Origin: Carnobacterium iners
GTDB taxonomy: Bacteria; Bacillota; Bacilli; Lactobacillales; Carnobacteriaceae
Direction: 5' to 3'
Length of the DNA stretch: 64,000 bases
Assembly (NCBI RefSeq): GCF_900177385.1
Contig: NZ_FXBJ01000002.1
Span: forward strand, 1,926,001 to 1,990,000
The notes beneath the pieces are model-generated. The model did not search any database, was not told where the DNA came from, and worked only from the letters and a program-made list of their open reading frames with translations. A program made the position numbers and the translations under genes. Below are positions 1-9,406 of the stretch, piece after piece; position 1 is the stretch's first letter, and each line of letters begins with the position of its first letter.

Positions 1-1806
1 GTCACCTTTTTTAGCAGCCTCAGTCATTTCGTCTTTTGCTTGTTTCAGTTTTGATTCTAACAATGCCTTTCTTGAGATAACATCAATATAATCTTTAATT
101 TCTTGTGGAACAACCTCCACACCAAGAGATTGAAACTCGATTTCAACGATTTTATTTTTTAAATGTGTTTCTTTTACAAAATCAATAAAAGCCTCGATGG
201 AAGTATCTGATAAAGCATGCTCTGCATGTTCTTGAAAGTTTTCATAGTACAAATACACCAATTGATAATCGTCATGCACAAAATGAAATTCTTCTGGTAA
301 ATTTTTGAGTTGGATTCTAACTTCTTCGAAATGAAATAAGCGATTAAGTAATAATTGTTCCGCTCGTTCTATTGAATCCAATTTCCCTCTTTGATTGTGA
401 ACTTGAGGAAAAGTTGTAGAGCGAACCTCTGGAATCGGTAGCGTCCTTTTGGGCTCTTTAGCACGTTTCTTTTGTTGTTTATAAAAACGTTGTTGAAACT
501 GCTCGTTTAAAGAATCAATTGAGATATCAAATTCAGCTGCTAGTTGCTTCATGTACATTTCTCGTTCAACCGCAGAAGTAATAGTCAACATTTCGGTTAA
601 TATTTTTTCAATATACCCAAGCCGCTCACTTTCATTTTTCAAATTCATATCACGACGATAGTAGTTCATTTTGAAACTAAATAAGGTATCTCTTCCGTGA
701 GAAATAAGTTCTTTAAAGGCTGGTGCTCCTTTTTCTTTAATAAAATCATCGGGATCCATACCTTCAGGAAAAGATAAAATAGCTAAATCAAAATCTGTTT
801 GATCTATTAATAAATCAGCTGCACGTTTAGCAGCCTCAATACCTGCATCATCACCATCATAAGCAACCAACACTTGATCTGTTATTCGTCCGAGCATATG
901 AATTTGTTCATTTGTCAGACTAGTTCCCATTGAAGCAACCCCATTTTGTATCCCTACTTGCCAAGCAGCAATAACATCCATGAAGCCTTCAAATAGAATA
1001 ACCTCTTTTTCTCGTCTAACAGCAGGGCGCGCCTTGTCAAAATTAAATAAGACATTTCGCTTGTTAAAAAGATAGGTCTCAGGACTGTTTAAGTATTTGG
1101 GCCCTGTTTCGAAGTCTGAGGCCTCAAATAACCTCCCAGAAAAACCAACAACTTTTCCTTGTTGATTGCGGATAGGAAATACAATTCGATTGGAAAAACG
1201 ATCTAGTAGATCGCCATTTTCTTTTTCAACAAATAAGCCCGTTTCGCTTAACAACTCTTTTGAATAGTCTTTACCAACTAAATATTGTTGCAATAAGGTA
1301 CGCTCATATGGAGCAAATCCGATACCAAATGTTTCAATGGTTTCTTGTGTTAATCCCCTTTTCAACAGATAAGCCAAAGCTTTTTCACCAGCAGTTGTTT
1401 GCAACAAGATGTGATGGAATAATTCAAGACTCTCTTCATGGATTTTGAGAAGAAAGTCTTTTTTAGAATCTTTATTTTGTGAGTTTGTTTGTCCCCCATT
1501 AAATAAAGTTTGATCAACTTCAATCTGACTTAGTTCAGCTGTCTTCAATACAGCCTCTGGAAAACTTAATCCATCGACTTCCATCAAAAACGAGTAAACA
1601 TTTCCTCCTCGACCGCAACTAAAACAATGAAAAATCTGTTTTTCTTCTGTCACAGAAAATGAGGGTGTTCGCTCATCATGAAACGGACAAAAACCAAAAA
1701 AATTCTTTCCCTTTTTTTTAAGTTGTACGTACTGACTAACAATATCTGTAATATTGGTTTCTTGCCTGATTTTATTAACCATTTCTTCAGGAATCCTTGT
1801 TGCCAA
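1..1806 (-). CDS. dnaG: DNA primase DnaG (3' end outside window)
   Basis: Synthesises RNA primers for lagging-strand replication and works with the DnaB-type helicase. The 602 visible codons begin at a TTG; the nearby ATG four bases upstream is out of frame, and an AGAGGTG ribosome site lies 6 bases before the TTG. The N-terminal CHC2 zinc ribbon is visible (C40, H43, C61, C64 within CPFHDERTPSFS and CFSCGRGG). The TOPRIM acidic motifs follow: EGFMD near residue 271 and YDGDDAG near 315. DnaG is usually 600-630 residues, so only a short C-terminal piece is missing. In relatives rpoD follows directly, presumably just outside the window. Confidence 0.96.
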   Translation of the reverse strand, partial: MATRIPEEMVNKIRQETNITDIVSQYVQLKKKGKNFFGFCPFHDERTPSFSVTEEKQIFHCFSCGRGGNVYSFLMEVDGLSFPEAVLKTAELSQIEVDQTLFNGGQTNSQNKDSKKDFLLKIHEESLELFHHILLQTTAGEKALAYLLKRGLTQETIETFGIGFAPYERTLLQQYLVGKDYSKELLSETGLFVEKENGDLLDRFSNRIVFPIRNQQGKVVGFSGRLFEASDFETGPKYLNSPETYLFNKRNVLFNFDKARPAVRREKEVILFEGFMDVIAAWQVGIQNGVASMGTSLTNEQIHMLGRITDQVLVAYDGDDAGIEAAKRAADLLIDQTDFDLAILSFPEGMDPDDFIKEKGAPAFKELISHGRDTLFSFKMNYYRRDMNLKNESERLGYIEKILTEMLTITSAVEREMYMKQLAAEFDISIDSLNEQFQQRFYKQQKKRAKEPKRTLPIPEVRSTTFPQVHNQRGKLDSIERAEQLLLNRLFHFEEVRIQLKNLPEEFHFVHDDYQLVYLYYENFQEHAEHALSDTSIEAFIDFVKETHLKNKIVEIEFQSLGVEVVPQEIKDYIDVISRKALLESKLKQAKDEMTEAAKKGD

Positions 1807-1933
1807 ACCATTCACCTCTTTAGTCAATTAAAACGTACTTTCTGACTCTCTCTGCAAGGTGGTAAGAGCCGCACTAAATAAATCAGTGCGACTCAGTTTT
1901 TCCATTGTCTGTAGACAGAAATATTCAAATTTA

Positions 1934-1962
1934 ATTATACCATAAAAAAAAGGGACAAACAA
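1934..1962 (-). promoter_or_regulatory. Probable dnaG promoter
   Basis: On the minus strand TTGTTT (1957-1962) is followed after 17 bases by TATAAT (1934-1939), with a TG one base before the -10 box (extended -10). It lies within the niaX terminator region, 128 bases upstream of the dnaG TTG. The leader between them contains a small hairpin (CGCACT 1870-1875 / AGTGCG 1885-1890) of unknown role. Confidence 0.55.
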
Positions 1963-1978
1963 CTAATTAGCCCCTTTT
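1948..1978 (-). terminator. niaX terminator
   Basis: AAAAGGG (1948-1954) pairs with CCCTTTT (1972-1978) around a 17-base loop. On the minus strand the second arm runs into a T tract. The hairpin overlaps the niaX stop codon. Confidence 0.55.
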
Positions 1979-2546
1979 AGTTTTTAACTTTCGTAATAGA
2001 GGTACTAAAACTTTTTCTTCTATTCAATGACTTCCAAATAACAGAAGCAATACCGAAATCAATCATGCTGTGTATCACTGTCCCAATGCCTACCATCAGA
2101 AAAACAGATTGTAAGAATCCTTGGTTATAGTACGTATCCGTTACATTTCCACCAAAATAAAAGAGAGAAACGACTGCTACTTCTGCTAGCGCATGAACTA
2201 CACCGATAATAAAAGAGAAAAATTGAGCTTTCAATGGCTTCTCTATTATTTCCGGGTGTCTTTGTACCCAAAAAGCTCCTACTAGAGCAAATATCACATG
2301 AGTTAAAGCTCTTAACGCAACAATTAAAGGAAATCCACTAATCATAAAGCCAACAGCTGTACCTAATGCCACAAAAACTGCAATAGCTGGTGATATAAAT
2401 AAAGCAATAAAGATTGCTACATGACTTCCTAACGTAAAAGAAGCAGGTTCTAAAATAATTTTAACAGGTGAAACAATAGGAATCATAATGCCGATTGCTA
2501 TTAGTAAAGCCGATATTGTTAATCTATGGACACTTTTTTTTTGCAT
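1977..2546 (-). CDS. niaX: Niacin ECF transporter S component NiaX
   Basis: Substrate-binding membrane subunit predicted to capture nicotinate/nicotinamide for the shared energy-coupling-factor (EcfA-EcfA'-EcfT) module, which is not encoded in this window. At 189 residues it is typical of S components: five or six hydrophobic segments and a short basic N-terminus (MQKKSVHRLT). GGAGATG lies 5 bases before the ATG. The function rests mainly on context: the gene directly follows niaR, and two NiaR-type operators flank the promoter between them. S components diverge strongly, so the substrate is inferred from this linkage rather than from residues. Confidence 0.85.
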   Translation of the reverse strand: MQKKSVHRLTISALLIAIGIMIPIVSPVKIILEPASFTLGSHVAIFIALFISPAIAVFVALGTAVGFMISGFPLIVALRALTHVIFALVGAFWVQRHPEIIEKPLKAQFFSFIIGVVHALAEVAVVSLFYFGGNVTDTYYNQGFLQSVFLMVGIGTVIHSMIDFGIASVIWKSLNRRKSFSTSITKVKN

Positions 2547-2577
2547 AAGAACATCTCCAATTGGTTATAATCGCCTA

Positions 2578-2591
2578 GGTGTCAAGACACC
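2578..2591 (-). promoter_or_regulatory. NiaR operator, downstream copy
   Basis: Perfect inverted repeat GGTGTC-AA-GACACC; the symmetry nearly extends to TAG/CTC outside. It lies just downstream of the predicted niaX transcription start, where bound NiaR would block elongation. It matches the GTGTC/GACAC palindromes known for NiaR in Firmicutes. Confidence 0.85.
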
Positions 2592-2602
2592 TCTACCAAT
2601 AT

Positions 2603-2630
2603 AGTATAACCGAATAAAAAAAGATGTCAA
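2603..2630 (-). promoter_or_regulatory. niaX promoter
   Basis: On the minus strand TTGACA (2625-2630) is followed after 16 bases by TATACT (2603-2608). The -35 hexamer is part of the upstream NiaR operator, so repressor and RNA polymerase should compete directly. Confidence 0.8.
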
Positions 2631-2636
2631 GACACT
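2623..2636 (-). promoter_or_regulatory. NiaR operator, upstream copy
   Basis: Inverted repeat with TGTC-AA-GACA core (outer bases GA and CT imperfect). Its centre is 45 bp from the downstream copy. It overlaps the niaX -35 box and ends 4 bases before the niaR stop codon. Confidence 0.8.
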
Positions 2637-2639
2637 CTT

Positions 2640-3161
2640 TTAGTCTTGATACAATAAGTTTTCAGAAGATAATTGTTGAATGATTTTGTTAAAGACAAAT
2701 TCATCTTTACAGGCAATCGTATGCAAGTGAATGCCTTTTGTTAAGCCTGATAATAGGTTTGCTTTTAAACTTGTAATTTTTTGAAGAAATTGATCTGCAT
2801 CATGTCGTGAGCCAATATTCAATTGTCCTTTTAACTCGCCATAAACTGGGTGCTCTACAATGACATCTAGCAGCTCTCCACCATTATCCACTATTGCATA
2901 CAATTCTTTCTGAGTTTCATCAAGTTGATGTACACAAGCAATTTTTCGTATATAACGATCATCAGGACTCTCTTTACTATTTAAAACGTATCCTTTGGGT
3001 GTTGCTGTAATATCAATTCCTGTTGCTCTAATTAAAGCAACATCGCCAACAATGATTTGGCGACTAACCGCTAATTTTTTTGCTAATACTGAAGCGCTTA
3101 TTGGCTCTTTTGCCTTTTGTAACGCTGCAACAATTTTATTTCTTCTTTTAATAGGCTCCAT
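2640..3161 (-). CDS. niaR: Niacin-responsive transcriptional repressor NiaR
   Basis: Repressor of niacin uptake and NAD synthesis genes that uses nicotinic acid as corepressor. The 173-residue protein has an N-terminal helix-turn-helix (roughly residues 5-55, ISASVLAKKLAVSRQIIVGDV) and a C-terminal 3H domain with the conserved histidines in VEHPVYGEL, GSRHDADQF and GIHLHTIAC. Length and domain order match B. subtilis NiaR (YrxA). It lies upstream of niaX, separated by the two operators. The ABC exporter gene upstream is only 62 bases away with no terminator between, so some co-transcription is possible. Confidence 0.95.
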   Translation of the reverse strand: MEPIKRRNKIVAALQKAKEPISASVLAKKLAVSRQIIVGDVALIRATGIDITATPKGYVLNSKESPDDRYIRKIACVHQLDETQKELYAIVDNGGELLDVIVEHPVYGELKGQLNIGSRHDADQFLQKITSLKANLLSGLTKGIHLHTIACKDEFVFNKIIQQLSSENLLYQD

Positions 3162-3223
3162 ATTCCCATTCCTTTCAACTTTAAAAAAGCAACTTTTCTC
3201 TCTTTATTGATTTAAAAAATAAC

Positions 3224-4939
3224 TTAGTTTAAGAATTGAGCTTCATAAAGACGACGGTAGGTTCCATCTAAGGCCATTAATTCTTTATGGCTACCCTCTT
3301 CAGCTATTCCTGTCTCATTTACAACAACAATTCTTGTCGCATGCTTAATTGTCGCTAGACGATGTGCAATAATAAGAGTTGTTCTACCAGCTGATAATGA
3401 GTTTAATGAACCTTGAATAGCTTGTTCTGTTTCAGTATCCAGTGCTGAAGTAGCCTCGTCTAGTATCAAAATGGCGGGATTTTTCAAAAACATTCGAGCA
3501 ATTGATACACGCTGTTTTTGTCCTCCAGATAATTTAACGCCACGTTCTCCAATAATCGTATCCAATCCTTCAGGCATGTCTAAAACGACTTGTTCTAGAT
3601 GCGCCAAGCGAACTACTTCTGTTATCTCCTCTTCACTCGCATCCAATTTACCGTATCGAATGTTTTCTCGAAGACTTCCTGGAAATAAAAAGACATCCTG
3701 TTGAACGATACCGATTTGTTTTCTTAATGACTGCATGGTTACATCTTGAATATTTATTCCATCAATTAAAATTTCGCCTTCATTTATCTCATAAAAACGA
3801 GGCAATAAGTTACAAATAGTTGTCTTACCTGCTCCACTTGGTCCAACAAAAGCAATTGTCTCTCCTTGAGTAATAGATAAATCAATACGCTCTAAAACTT
3901 TATTTGTTGAATCATACCAAAATGACACATTCTTATATTGAATCGTACCTTCTACCGGTGGTAAGTCTTTTGCGTCTAACTTATCTTGGATGCTAGGCTT
4001 TTTACCTAACTCTTCTCGGAAACGTTTGAAACCTGCTATACCTTTAGGGTAACTTTCAATCATTGTATTCACTTTTTCAATTGGACGAACAAATATGTTA
4101 GCTAATAAAATAAATGCAACAAATTCTCCATAATTAATCTCTCCTCTAATTGTATAAAACGCTCCAAAAAATAACGCAAATAAATTAATTAAGCGAATTA
4201 AAAAATAATTATAAGAAGAACTAATGCCCATCATTTTGTAAAATAATATTTTTGATTTTCGATACGTTTGATTTAACATTTCAAAACGTCCGGCTTCATA
4301 TTTTTCATTAGCGAAAGCTTGCACTTCGCGAATACCACTTACAGAAGCTTCAATTCCAGCATTAAAATTTCCTAAATTTCGAAAAATTTCGATATTAACA
4401 TGAGTCATTTTTTTATTAAAAATAATCAAGGCAATCATAATGAACGGAATCATAATAAAAGTTGCAATGGCTAATTTGACATGAATGGTTAACATGATAC
4501 CAAAAGCCCCTATTAAAGTAATCAATGTAATAAAAATATCTTCCGGTCCATGATGAGCAACTTCTGATATTTCAAATAAATCCGTTGTTAACCGTGCCAT
4601 CAACTTACCTGTTTTTTTATTATCATAATAGCCAAACGGTTGTTTTTGGAGGTGAGAATAAAGTTCTCGACGCATATCTGTTTCAATGTTAACGCCTAAT
4701 GTATGGCCAAAATAAACAACTATGTACTGTAGTACCGTATTCACCATATATAAAAGTAAAAGTAAAAGCGATACGATAACAATTAATGACCAATTTCCCG
4801 AAGGTAATAAGCGATTAATCACACGATTGACAACAACCGGAAAGGCCAATTCTAATGTTGCAGCTAAAATAGCGCAACCAAAATCAAGATAGAATAACTT
4901 TTTATAAGGGCGATAATAACTAAAAAACTGTTTTAACAT
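3224..4939 (-). CDS. ABC transporter, fused permease and ATPase
   Basis: Half-transporter of the multidrug/lipid exporter type, acting in the cytoplasmic membrane as a homodimer or with an unlinked partner. About 320 residues of six-helix membrane domain precede a nucleotide-binding domain. Visible motifs are Walker A GPSGAGKT (about 366), Q-loop VQQDVFLFPG, signature LSGGQKQR (about 468), Walker B ILILDEATSA (about 490) and the switch histidine in IIAHRLAT. All catalytic residues are present, so it is not the degenerate half of a heterodimer. The substrate cannot be read from the sequence. It has a candidate -10 TATAAT at 4969-4974 but no good -35. Confidence 0.93.
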   Translation of the reverse strand: MLKQFFSYYRPYKKLFYLDFGCAILAATLELAFPVVVNRVINRLLPSGNWSLIVIVSLLLLLLYMVNTVLQYIVVYFGHTLGVNIETDMRRELYSHLQKQPFGYYDNKKTGKLMARLTTDLFEISEVAHHGPEDIFITLITLIGAFGIMLTIHVKLAIATFIMIPFIMIALIIFNKKMTHVNIEIFRNLGNFNAGIEASVSGIREVQAFANEKYEAGRFEMLNQTYRKSKILFYKMMGISSSYNYFLIRLINLFALFFGAFYTIRGEINYGEFVAFILLANIFVRPIEKVNTMIESYPKGIAGFKRFREELGKKPSIQDKLDAKDLPPVEGTIQYKNVSFWYDSTNKVLERIDLSITQGETIAFVGPSGAGKTTICNLLPRFYEINEGEILIDGINIQDVTMQSLRKQIGIVQQDVFLFPGSLRENIRYGKLDASEEEITEVVRLAHLEQVVLDMPEGLDTIIGERGVKLSGGQKQRVSIARMFLKNPAILILDEATSALDTETEQAIQGSLNSLSAGRTTLIIAHRLATIKHATRIVVVNETGIAEEGSHKELMALDGTYRRLYEAQFLN

Positions 4940-5256
4940 GAAATCCTCATCTATTCATTACTTTATCTATTATAAGCAACAAGCAGATTAAATGAAAGGC
5001 AAAATCGTAGTCCTTCTGCTTACGCAACTTATTCTTTTAATAAATTAAGTCTATCTTCAAGTAATTGACTCATTTTCATAGTATTAAGATTTCACTTCAT
5101 TTATTACTTGTGAAACAAGATAGTCCGATAACATTAACCTAATTACGTTATTTAGCTTTTCATCTTATTAAAAGAGTTAAACCCAACTAAACAGAACTCC
5201 CACTAAAGAAAATTTATCTCTAGTGGGAGGATAAGCAAAAATTAATGCCTGCATTT
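4940..5256. other. Intergenic gap between glyS and the ABC exporter
   Basis: No gene seen in 317 bases. It holds the glyS terminator (5197-5229) and a possible exporter -10 box (4969-4974). AAGCAGA/TCTGCTT arms around 4980-5022 could form a weak hairpin. Confidence 0.6.
5197..5229 (-). terminator. glyS terminator
   Basis: Perfect 9-bp arms CTCCCACTA (5197-5205) and TAGTGGGAG (5221-5229) with a 15-base loop, 28 bases after the glyS stop. The T tract is short, so termination strength is uncertain. Confidence 0.6.
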
Positions 5257-7341
5257 TTATTTAACGACTAACTTATCTATACTTGCAAAGGAAAGAGTAA
5301 ATAGAGCAATTTGGCTCAGTAAAGATAAGCGATTATTTCTAACAGCCTCATTATCTGTCATGACCATATTTTCATCGAAGAAAGCATCAATATAAGGTTG
5401 TAAACTTTTTAATTCTCTGAATTTTTCTTGTGTTTCTAATGTACTGAAATCAACACTTATTTTTTCAATTTGGTTTGCTAAATTTATCTCAGAATCTGTT
5501 TCAAATAGTGCTTTATCTATTTTTTGATTTACTGAATCAATCTTCTCTTTATTTTTTCTAGCTAAGTTTAGCACACGTGTTAAGGATTCAATTGTTAGTT
5601 TAAATGAATGATCTGCTACGTGTTTTTCTAATTCACGACCAGCTCCAAGCATATCGACTAAATTTTCTTGATCTGAATTTAGAGCTGCTTCAATAACATC
5701 GTAGCGTATTTTTTCATTACGCATAAATTGTTGCAAGCGAGCTTTTATAAAATCAACTAATTCTGAACTGCTCTTTTCGTAACCAGATAGTAAAGAATTT
5801 GAGTCAGAGGATAAAGTACTAAGAATATCTCTTCTAAGTGTATTCATTGGGAAGAACCAATTTTCATTCTCTACAATGCGAACTAATCCATAAGCTTGGC
5901 GCCTTAAAGCAAAGGGATCATTAGAACCTGTTGGGACTTTTCCAATCGCAAAGAAAGACATCATACTTTCTAGCTTATCTGCTAAAGCTAACACAGCACC
6001 AATTGAGCTCTTAGGTAAGTCACCGTCACTTGAGATGGGTAAATAGTGTTCGCGTATCGCTGTTGCTACAGCAGGTGTTTCGCCTTGCAACAAGGCATAT
6101 TTTTCTCCCATTACTCCTTGCAATTCTGGAAACTCTCCAACAATATTTGTGACCAAGTCAAATTTATATATTTCTGCTGCACGATTTAAACTAATCTGTT
6201 CTTCGCCAGTTAAACCAACTGTTTTTCCGATAATGGCTGCAAAAGAACGAACACGTTGCATTTTTTCATATACAGATCCAATTTTTTCATGGAAGGTTAC
6301 TTGTTTTAATTGTTCCACACACGTTTCAATCGTTAATTTTTTATCTTCTTTATAGAAAAATAAACCATCTTCTAATCGAGCAGTTAAGACTTTTTCATTT
6401 CCTCTAACAACATTATTAATAAACTCAGCATTTCCGTTTCGAACAGAAATAAAGTAAGGCAATAAGTTCCCAGCATAATCAGCAACATCTATATATCTTT
6501 GGTGATCTCTCATAGAAGTAATTAATATTTCTTCCGGTATTTCTAAATAAGCTGGATTATAATTGCCATAAAAAGCTGTAGGGTATTCGACTAAATTATT
6601 GATTTCTTCTAACAAATCTGGAACGATTGAAACAGCCCAGTCGTGTTCTTTTGCGATAGCGTCAATTTGGGAGACTATCATATGTTGACGTTTATCGCTA
6701 TCAGCAATAACAAACACTTTTTCTAATACCTGTTCATAATCTAATGCTGTTTTAAAGGCAACATCTTTTCCTAAGAAGCGATGACCTCTACTAGTATTAG
6801 ACGTTTTAATATCTAATAAAGTGAACGGAATAATTTCATCATCCAACATCGCTGTAATCCAGTGAATAGGTCTAATGTAGTTAAAATGATAATCAGCCCA
6901 GTTCATACTTACTGGAAACGTCATTGCTGTAATAAGTTTATCTAAATTTGTTAAGATAGATTTCGCTGGCAATCCCTCAATAAACTTGTCTACATGGACA
7001 TACTCTATCCCATTTATTTCTTTAAAATAAATATCCTCTACAGTTAACTTTTGTCCACGAACAAATCCTATAGCCGCTTTACTCCAATTTCCTTGTGCGT
7101 CTAGTGCGATTTTTTTAGCTGGTCCCTTAGCTGATTCTTCAATATCTTCTTGCCTTTCAGAAAGGTCTTTAATAATAACTGCTAATCTTCTAGGCGTAGA
7201 AAAAGGCAAAATTTCGCCATAGCTGAGTCTATTCTCGTCTAGAAACTGCTTCATTCTTTCAACTAATTGCAGCCTACTTGGTGCTACAATATGAGCGGGT
7301 ATTTCTTCTAAGCCAATTTCTAACAGTAAATTTTTAGTCAT
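5257..7341 (-). CDS. glyS: Glycine--tRNA ligase beta subunit
   Basis: Beta chain of the bacterial alpha2-beta2 glycyl-tRNA synthetase; it supplies tRNA recognition for the catalytic alpha chain. At 694 residues it has the usual full length. The N-terminus (LLLEIGLEEIPAHIVAPS) and the FSTPRRLAV segment are typical, and the C-terminal 150 residues match the helical DALR-type anticodon-binding region. The gene begins one base after the glyQ stop, so the two are translationally coupled and share the upstream T-box control. Confidence 0.97.
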   Translation of the reverse strand: MTKNLLLEIGLEEIPAHIVAPSRLQLVERMKQFLDENRLSYGEILPFSTPRRLAVIIKDLSERQEDIEESAKGPAKKIALDAQGNWSKAAIGFVRGQKLTVEDIYFKEINGIEYVHVDKFIEGLPAKSILTNLDKLITAMTFPVSMNWADYHFNYIRPIHWITAMLDDEIIPFTLLDIKTSNTSRGHRFLGKDVAFKTALDYEQVLEKVFVIADSDKRQHMIVSQIDAIAKEHDWAVSIVPDLLEEINNLVEYPTAFYGNYNPAYLEIPEEILITSMRDHQRYIDVADYAGNLLPYFISVRNGNAEFINNVVRGNEKVLTARLEDGLFFYKEDKKLTIETCVEQLKQVTFHEKIGSVYEKMQRVRSFAAIIGKTVGLTGEEQISLNRAAEIYKFDLVTNIVGEFPELQGVMGEKYALLQGETPAVATAIREHYLPISSDGDLPKSSIGAVLALADKLESMMSFFAIGKVPTGSNDPFALRRQAYGLVRIVENENWFFPMNTLRRDILSTLSSDSNSLLSGYEKSSSELVDFIKARLQQFMRNEKIRYDVIEAALNSDQENLVDMLGAGRELEKHVADHSFKLTIESLTRVLNLARKNKEKIDSVNQKIDKALFETDSEINLANQIEKISVDFSTLETQEKFRELKSLQPYIDAFFDENMVMTDNEAVRNNRLSLLSQIALFTLSFASIDKLVVK

Positions 7342-7342
7342 A

Positions 7343-8254
7343 TTATTTTACCTCCTCAGTTAAATTTAGATGATCTTTTAGCAATGGATAACCAAGTTTT
7401 TCTCGTTCAGTAACAAAAGCAAGTGCGATAGCTCGTGCCATCTTACGAATGCGGGCTAAGTAACCAGCTCGTTCAGTAACCGAAACCGCTCCTCGTGCAT
7501 CTAATAAATTAAAGGTATGGCTACATTTTAAAACATAATCGTATGCTGGATGAACTAAACCCGCTTCAATTTGAACAGTAGCTTCTTTTTCGTAGTCTTC
7601 AAATAGGTGCAATAATAATTCTTGATTGCTATTTTCAAACGCATATTTAGAGTGTTCGTATTCGGGCTGAATGAAAATTTCCCCGTATTTCACTCCTTTT
7701 GTCCACTGAATATCGTAAACACTATCTACTTCTTGTATATAAGAAGCCAAGCGTTCTAAGCCATAAGTTAGTTCACTAGTGACAGGGAAACAGTCTAATC
7801 CGCCAACTTGTTGAAAATAAGTGAATTGCGTGATTTCCATTCCATCAAGCCAAACTTCCCAACCTAAACCTGCACAGCCCATTGAAGGGTTTTCCCAGTT
7901 GTCTTCAACAAATCGAATATCATGTTTTAATGGATCAATACCTAAGAGAACTAGACTATCTAAATAAAGTTCTTGAATATTTTTTGGTGAAGGTTTCATG
8001 ACAACTTGAAATTGGTGATGTTGAAATAAGCGGTTAGGATTTTCTCCATAACGGCCGTCGCCTGGACGTCTTGAAGGTTCCACGTAAGCTGCATTCCATG
8101 GTTCTGGTCCAATAGCTCTTAAAAAAGTATAAGGACTCATCGTTCCAGCTCCTTTTTCAGTATCATAAGATTGCATTAATAAGCAACCCTTATCTGACCA
8201 GTAATTTTGTAATGTTAGAATAATTTCTTGAAATGTCAACGGCTCTTTTTTCAT
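7343..8254 (-). CDS. glyQ: Glycine--tRNA ligase alpha subunit
   Basis: Catalytic class II subunit that activates glycine and charges tRNA-Gly together with GlyS. At 303 residues it is full length. Hallmarks are the N-terminal [20 protein letters not shown], the [15 protein letters not shown] segment and the [17 protein letters not shown]-like active-site region (here [19 protein letters not shown]). It is first in a two-gene operon with glyS. Expression is predicted to be switched by the glycine T-box directly upstream, which reads through when uncharged tRNA-Gly accumulates. Confidence 0.98.
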   Translation of the reverse strand: MKKEPLTFQEIILTLQNYWSDKGCLLMQSYDTEKGAGTMSPYTFLRAIGPEPWNAAYVEPSRRPGDGRYGENPNRLFQHHQFQVVMKPSPKNIQELYLDSLVLLGIDPLKHDIRFVEDNWENPSMGCAGLGWEVWLDGMEITQFTYFQQVGGLDCFPVTSELTYGLERLASYIQEVDSVYDIQWTKGVKYGEIFIQPEYEHSKYAFENSNQELLLHLFEDYEKEATVQIEAGLVHPAYDYVLKCSHTFNLLDARGAVSVTERAGYLARIRKMARAIALAFVTEREKLGYPLLKDHLNLTEEVK

Positions 8255-8288
8255 TTAAAACACTCCTTTTAGTTATTTAATATAAAAT

Positions 8289-8501
8289 AAAAAAGTCGTC
8301 CCTATGTTGATAATTATCAACATAGGGACGACTTTCATCGCGGTTCCACCCTAATTCCAGTATATAACTACTAGCATCTTTATTGGACAGCTCCAGAATG
8401 CCTTTCGATTTCTCTCTCGTTCTGGCTTTCACTATCCCAGATTCGCTAAAAACAAGAGCATAAAATCTACTTTTTTCTTTCTACGCTGTTTTATTCTATT
8501 G
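8289..8501 (-). promoter_or_regulatory. Glycine T-box riboswitch of glyQS
   Basis: The conserved T-box AGGGTGGAACCGCG lies at 8339-8352 on the minus strand. It is followed by a terminator, a perfect 38-base palindrome (8295-8332) plus a T tract. Stem I runs from CAGC (8485-8488) to GCTG (8388-8391). Its AGUA/GAA internal-loop pair is visible, and the specifier reads GGC (8400-8402) followed by A, a glycine codon. Only about 35 bases separate stem I from the T-box, so this is the short form without stem II, as usual for glyQS leaders. Confidence 0.95.
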
Positions 8502-8506
8502 ACACT

Positions 8507-8536
8507 ATCATATCTCTCTAGAGAAACGTTTGTCAA
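8507..8536 (-). promoter_or_regulatory. glyQS promoter
   Basis: TTGACA (8531-8536), 18-base spacer, TATGAT (8507-8512) on the minus strand, placing the start just upstream of stem I of the T-box leader. Confidence 0.8.
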
Positions 8537-8562
8537 TCCTTTCTTTTAAAAATCTAACATAT

Positions 8563-9351
8563 TTAATCTGTCGGATTTGGCTTTCTATCTAATAGTAAAT
8601 CGCCCCATTGATACATTTGATCAATAAATCGCTTACTTTTTAATTTTATCCCAACGGATTCATCATAAATCATATCCAAAACAACTCTAATTTCTTTTTT
8701 TGTTTCATCTTTTACTTTAATTGTTCCTAAGTGATCCATTGAAACTACTGAAAATAAACGTAAAAAATAAATCGCTCTTTGACTCGCATGGTAACGATAT
8801 TTGTCTAAGTCCCAATGTTTTTGACAAAGCAAGCCACCGTAGCTTCCTGAATAATCAAATAGACCCGTCGTTTCACCACATTCGCGACAACCTCGCCATT
8901 CAGGCGCAACTCCAAAATAAGGTAAAATTTGAACTTCAAAAATATTAACTAAAATTTCAGGATCTGTCCCATTGTCTATTTCTATAAGTAATTGTTTCGC
9001 TTTATGAAATAACGTTGGATCAGACACACCATCCTCAATTGCTACGTCAACTAAGCTCAATATATAAGTAGCATATGCATTTAAAAAAATATCCGTATGC
9101 AACTGATTTAAATGGATTAAGTCCTTGGCATCACGAATAAATCCAAGACCGGTATCTTTAATATCAGTTATATAGGTTGCCATAGTGAAAGGAAGTACAG
9201 CAGCTTTCAAATTACTATTTGATTTTCGAGAACCTTTGATAAAAAACATTCTTTTACCAAGTTGGGATGTAAAAATTTTAACAAGTCGATCACTTTCTCG
9301 GTAATTACGGATTGAGATAACAATCCCTTCTGTTTCTTGTAATTCTGACAA
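8563..9351 (-). CDS. recO: DNA repair protein RecO
   Basis: Mediator of the RecFOR pathway: it anneals ssDNA and helps load RecA on SSB-coated gaps. The 262-residue protein starts with the typical OB fold (ETEGIVISIRNYRESDRLVKI). A C-terminal zinc-binding segment carries CRECGETTG and LLCQKH, giving the four ligands found in Gram-positive RecO. It follows era, from which an intrinsic terminator separates it, so it is probably transcribed by read-through or from a weak promoter of its own. Confidence 0.96.
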   Translation of the reverse strand: MSELQETEGIVISIRNYRESDRLVKIFTSQLGKRMFFIKGSRKSNSNLKAAVLPFTMATYITDIKDTGLGFIRDAKDLIHLNQLHTDIFLNAYATYILSLVDVAIEDGVSDPTLFHKAKQLLIEIDNGTDPEILVNIFEVQILPYFGVAPEWRGCRECGETTGLFDYSGSYGGLLCQKHWDLDKYRYHASQRAIYFLRLFSVVSMDHLGTIKVKDETKKEIRVVLDMIYDESVGIKLKSKRFIDQMYQWGDLLLDRKPNPTD

Positions 9352-9406
9352 GCTACCTACTCCTTTCTTAACTTTAAACTCTAGCTGATAAATGAAATAG
9401 AAAATA

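Noticed and set aside
1869-1890. Terminator before dnaG
   Set aside because: Six-base stem without a T tract on either strand; at most a leader hairpin.
4980-5022. Possible small RNA or riboswitch before the ABC exporter
   Set aside because: Only a weak 7-bp stem with a 27+ base loop; no known motif or terminator.
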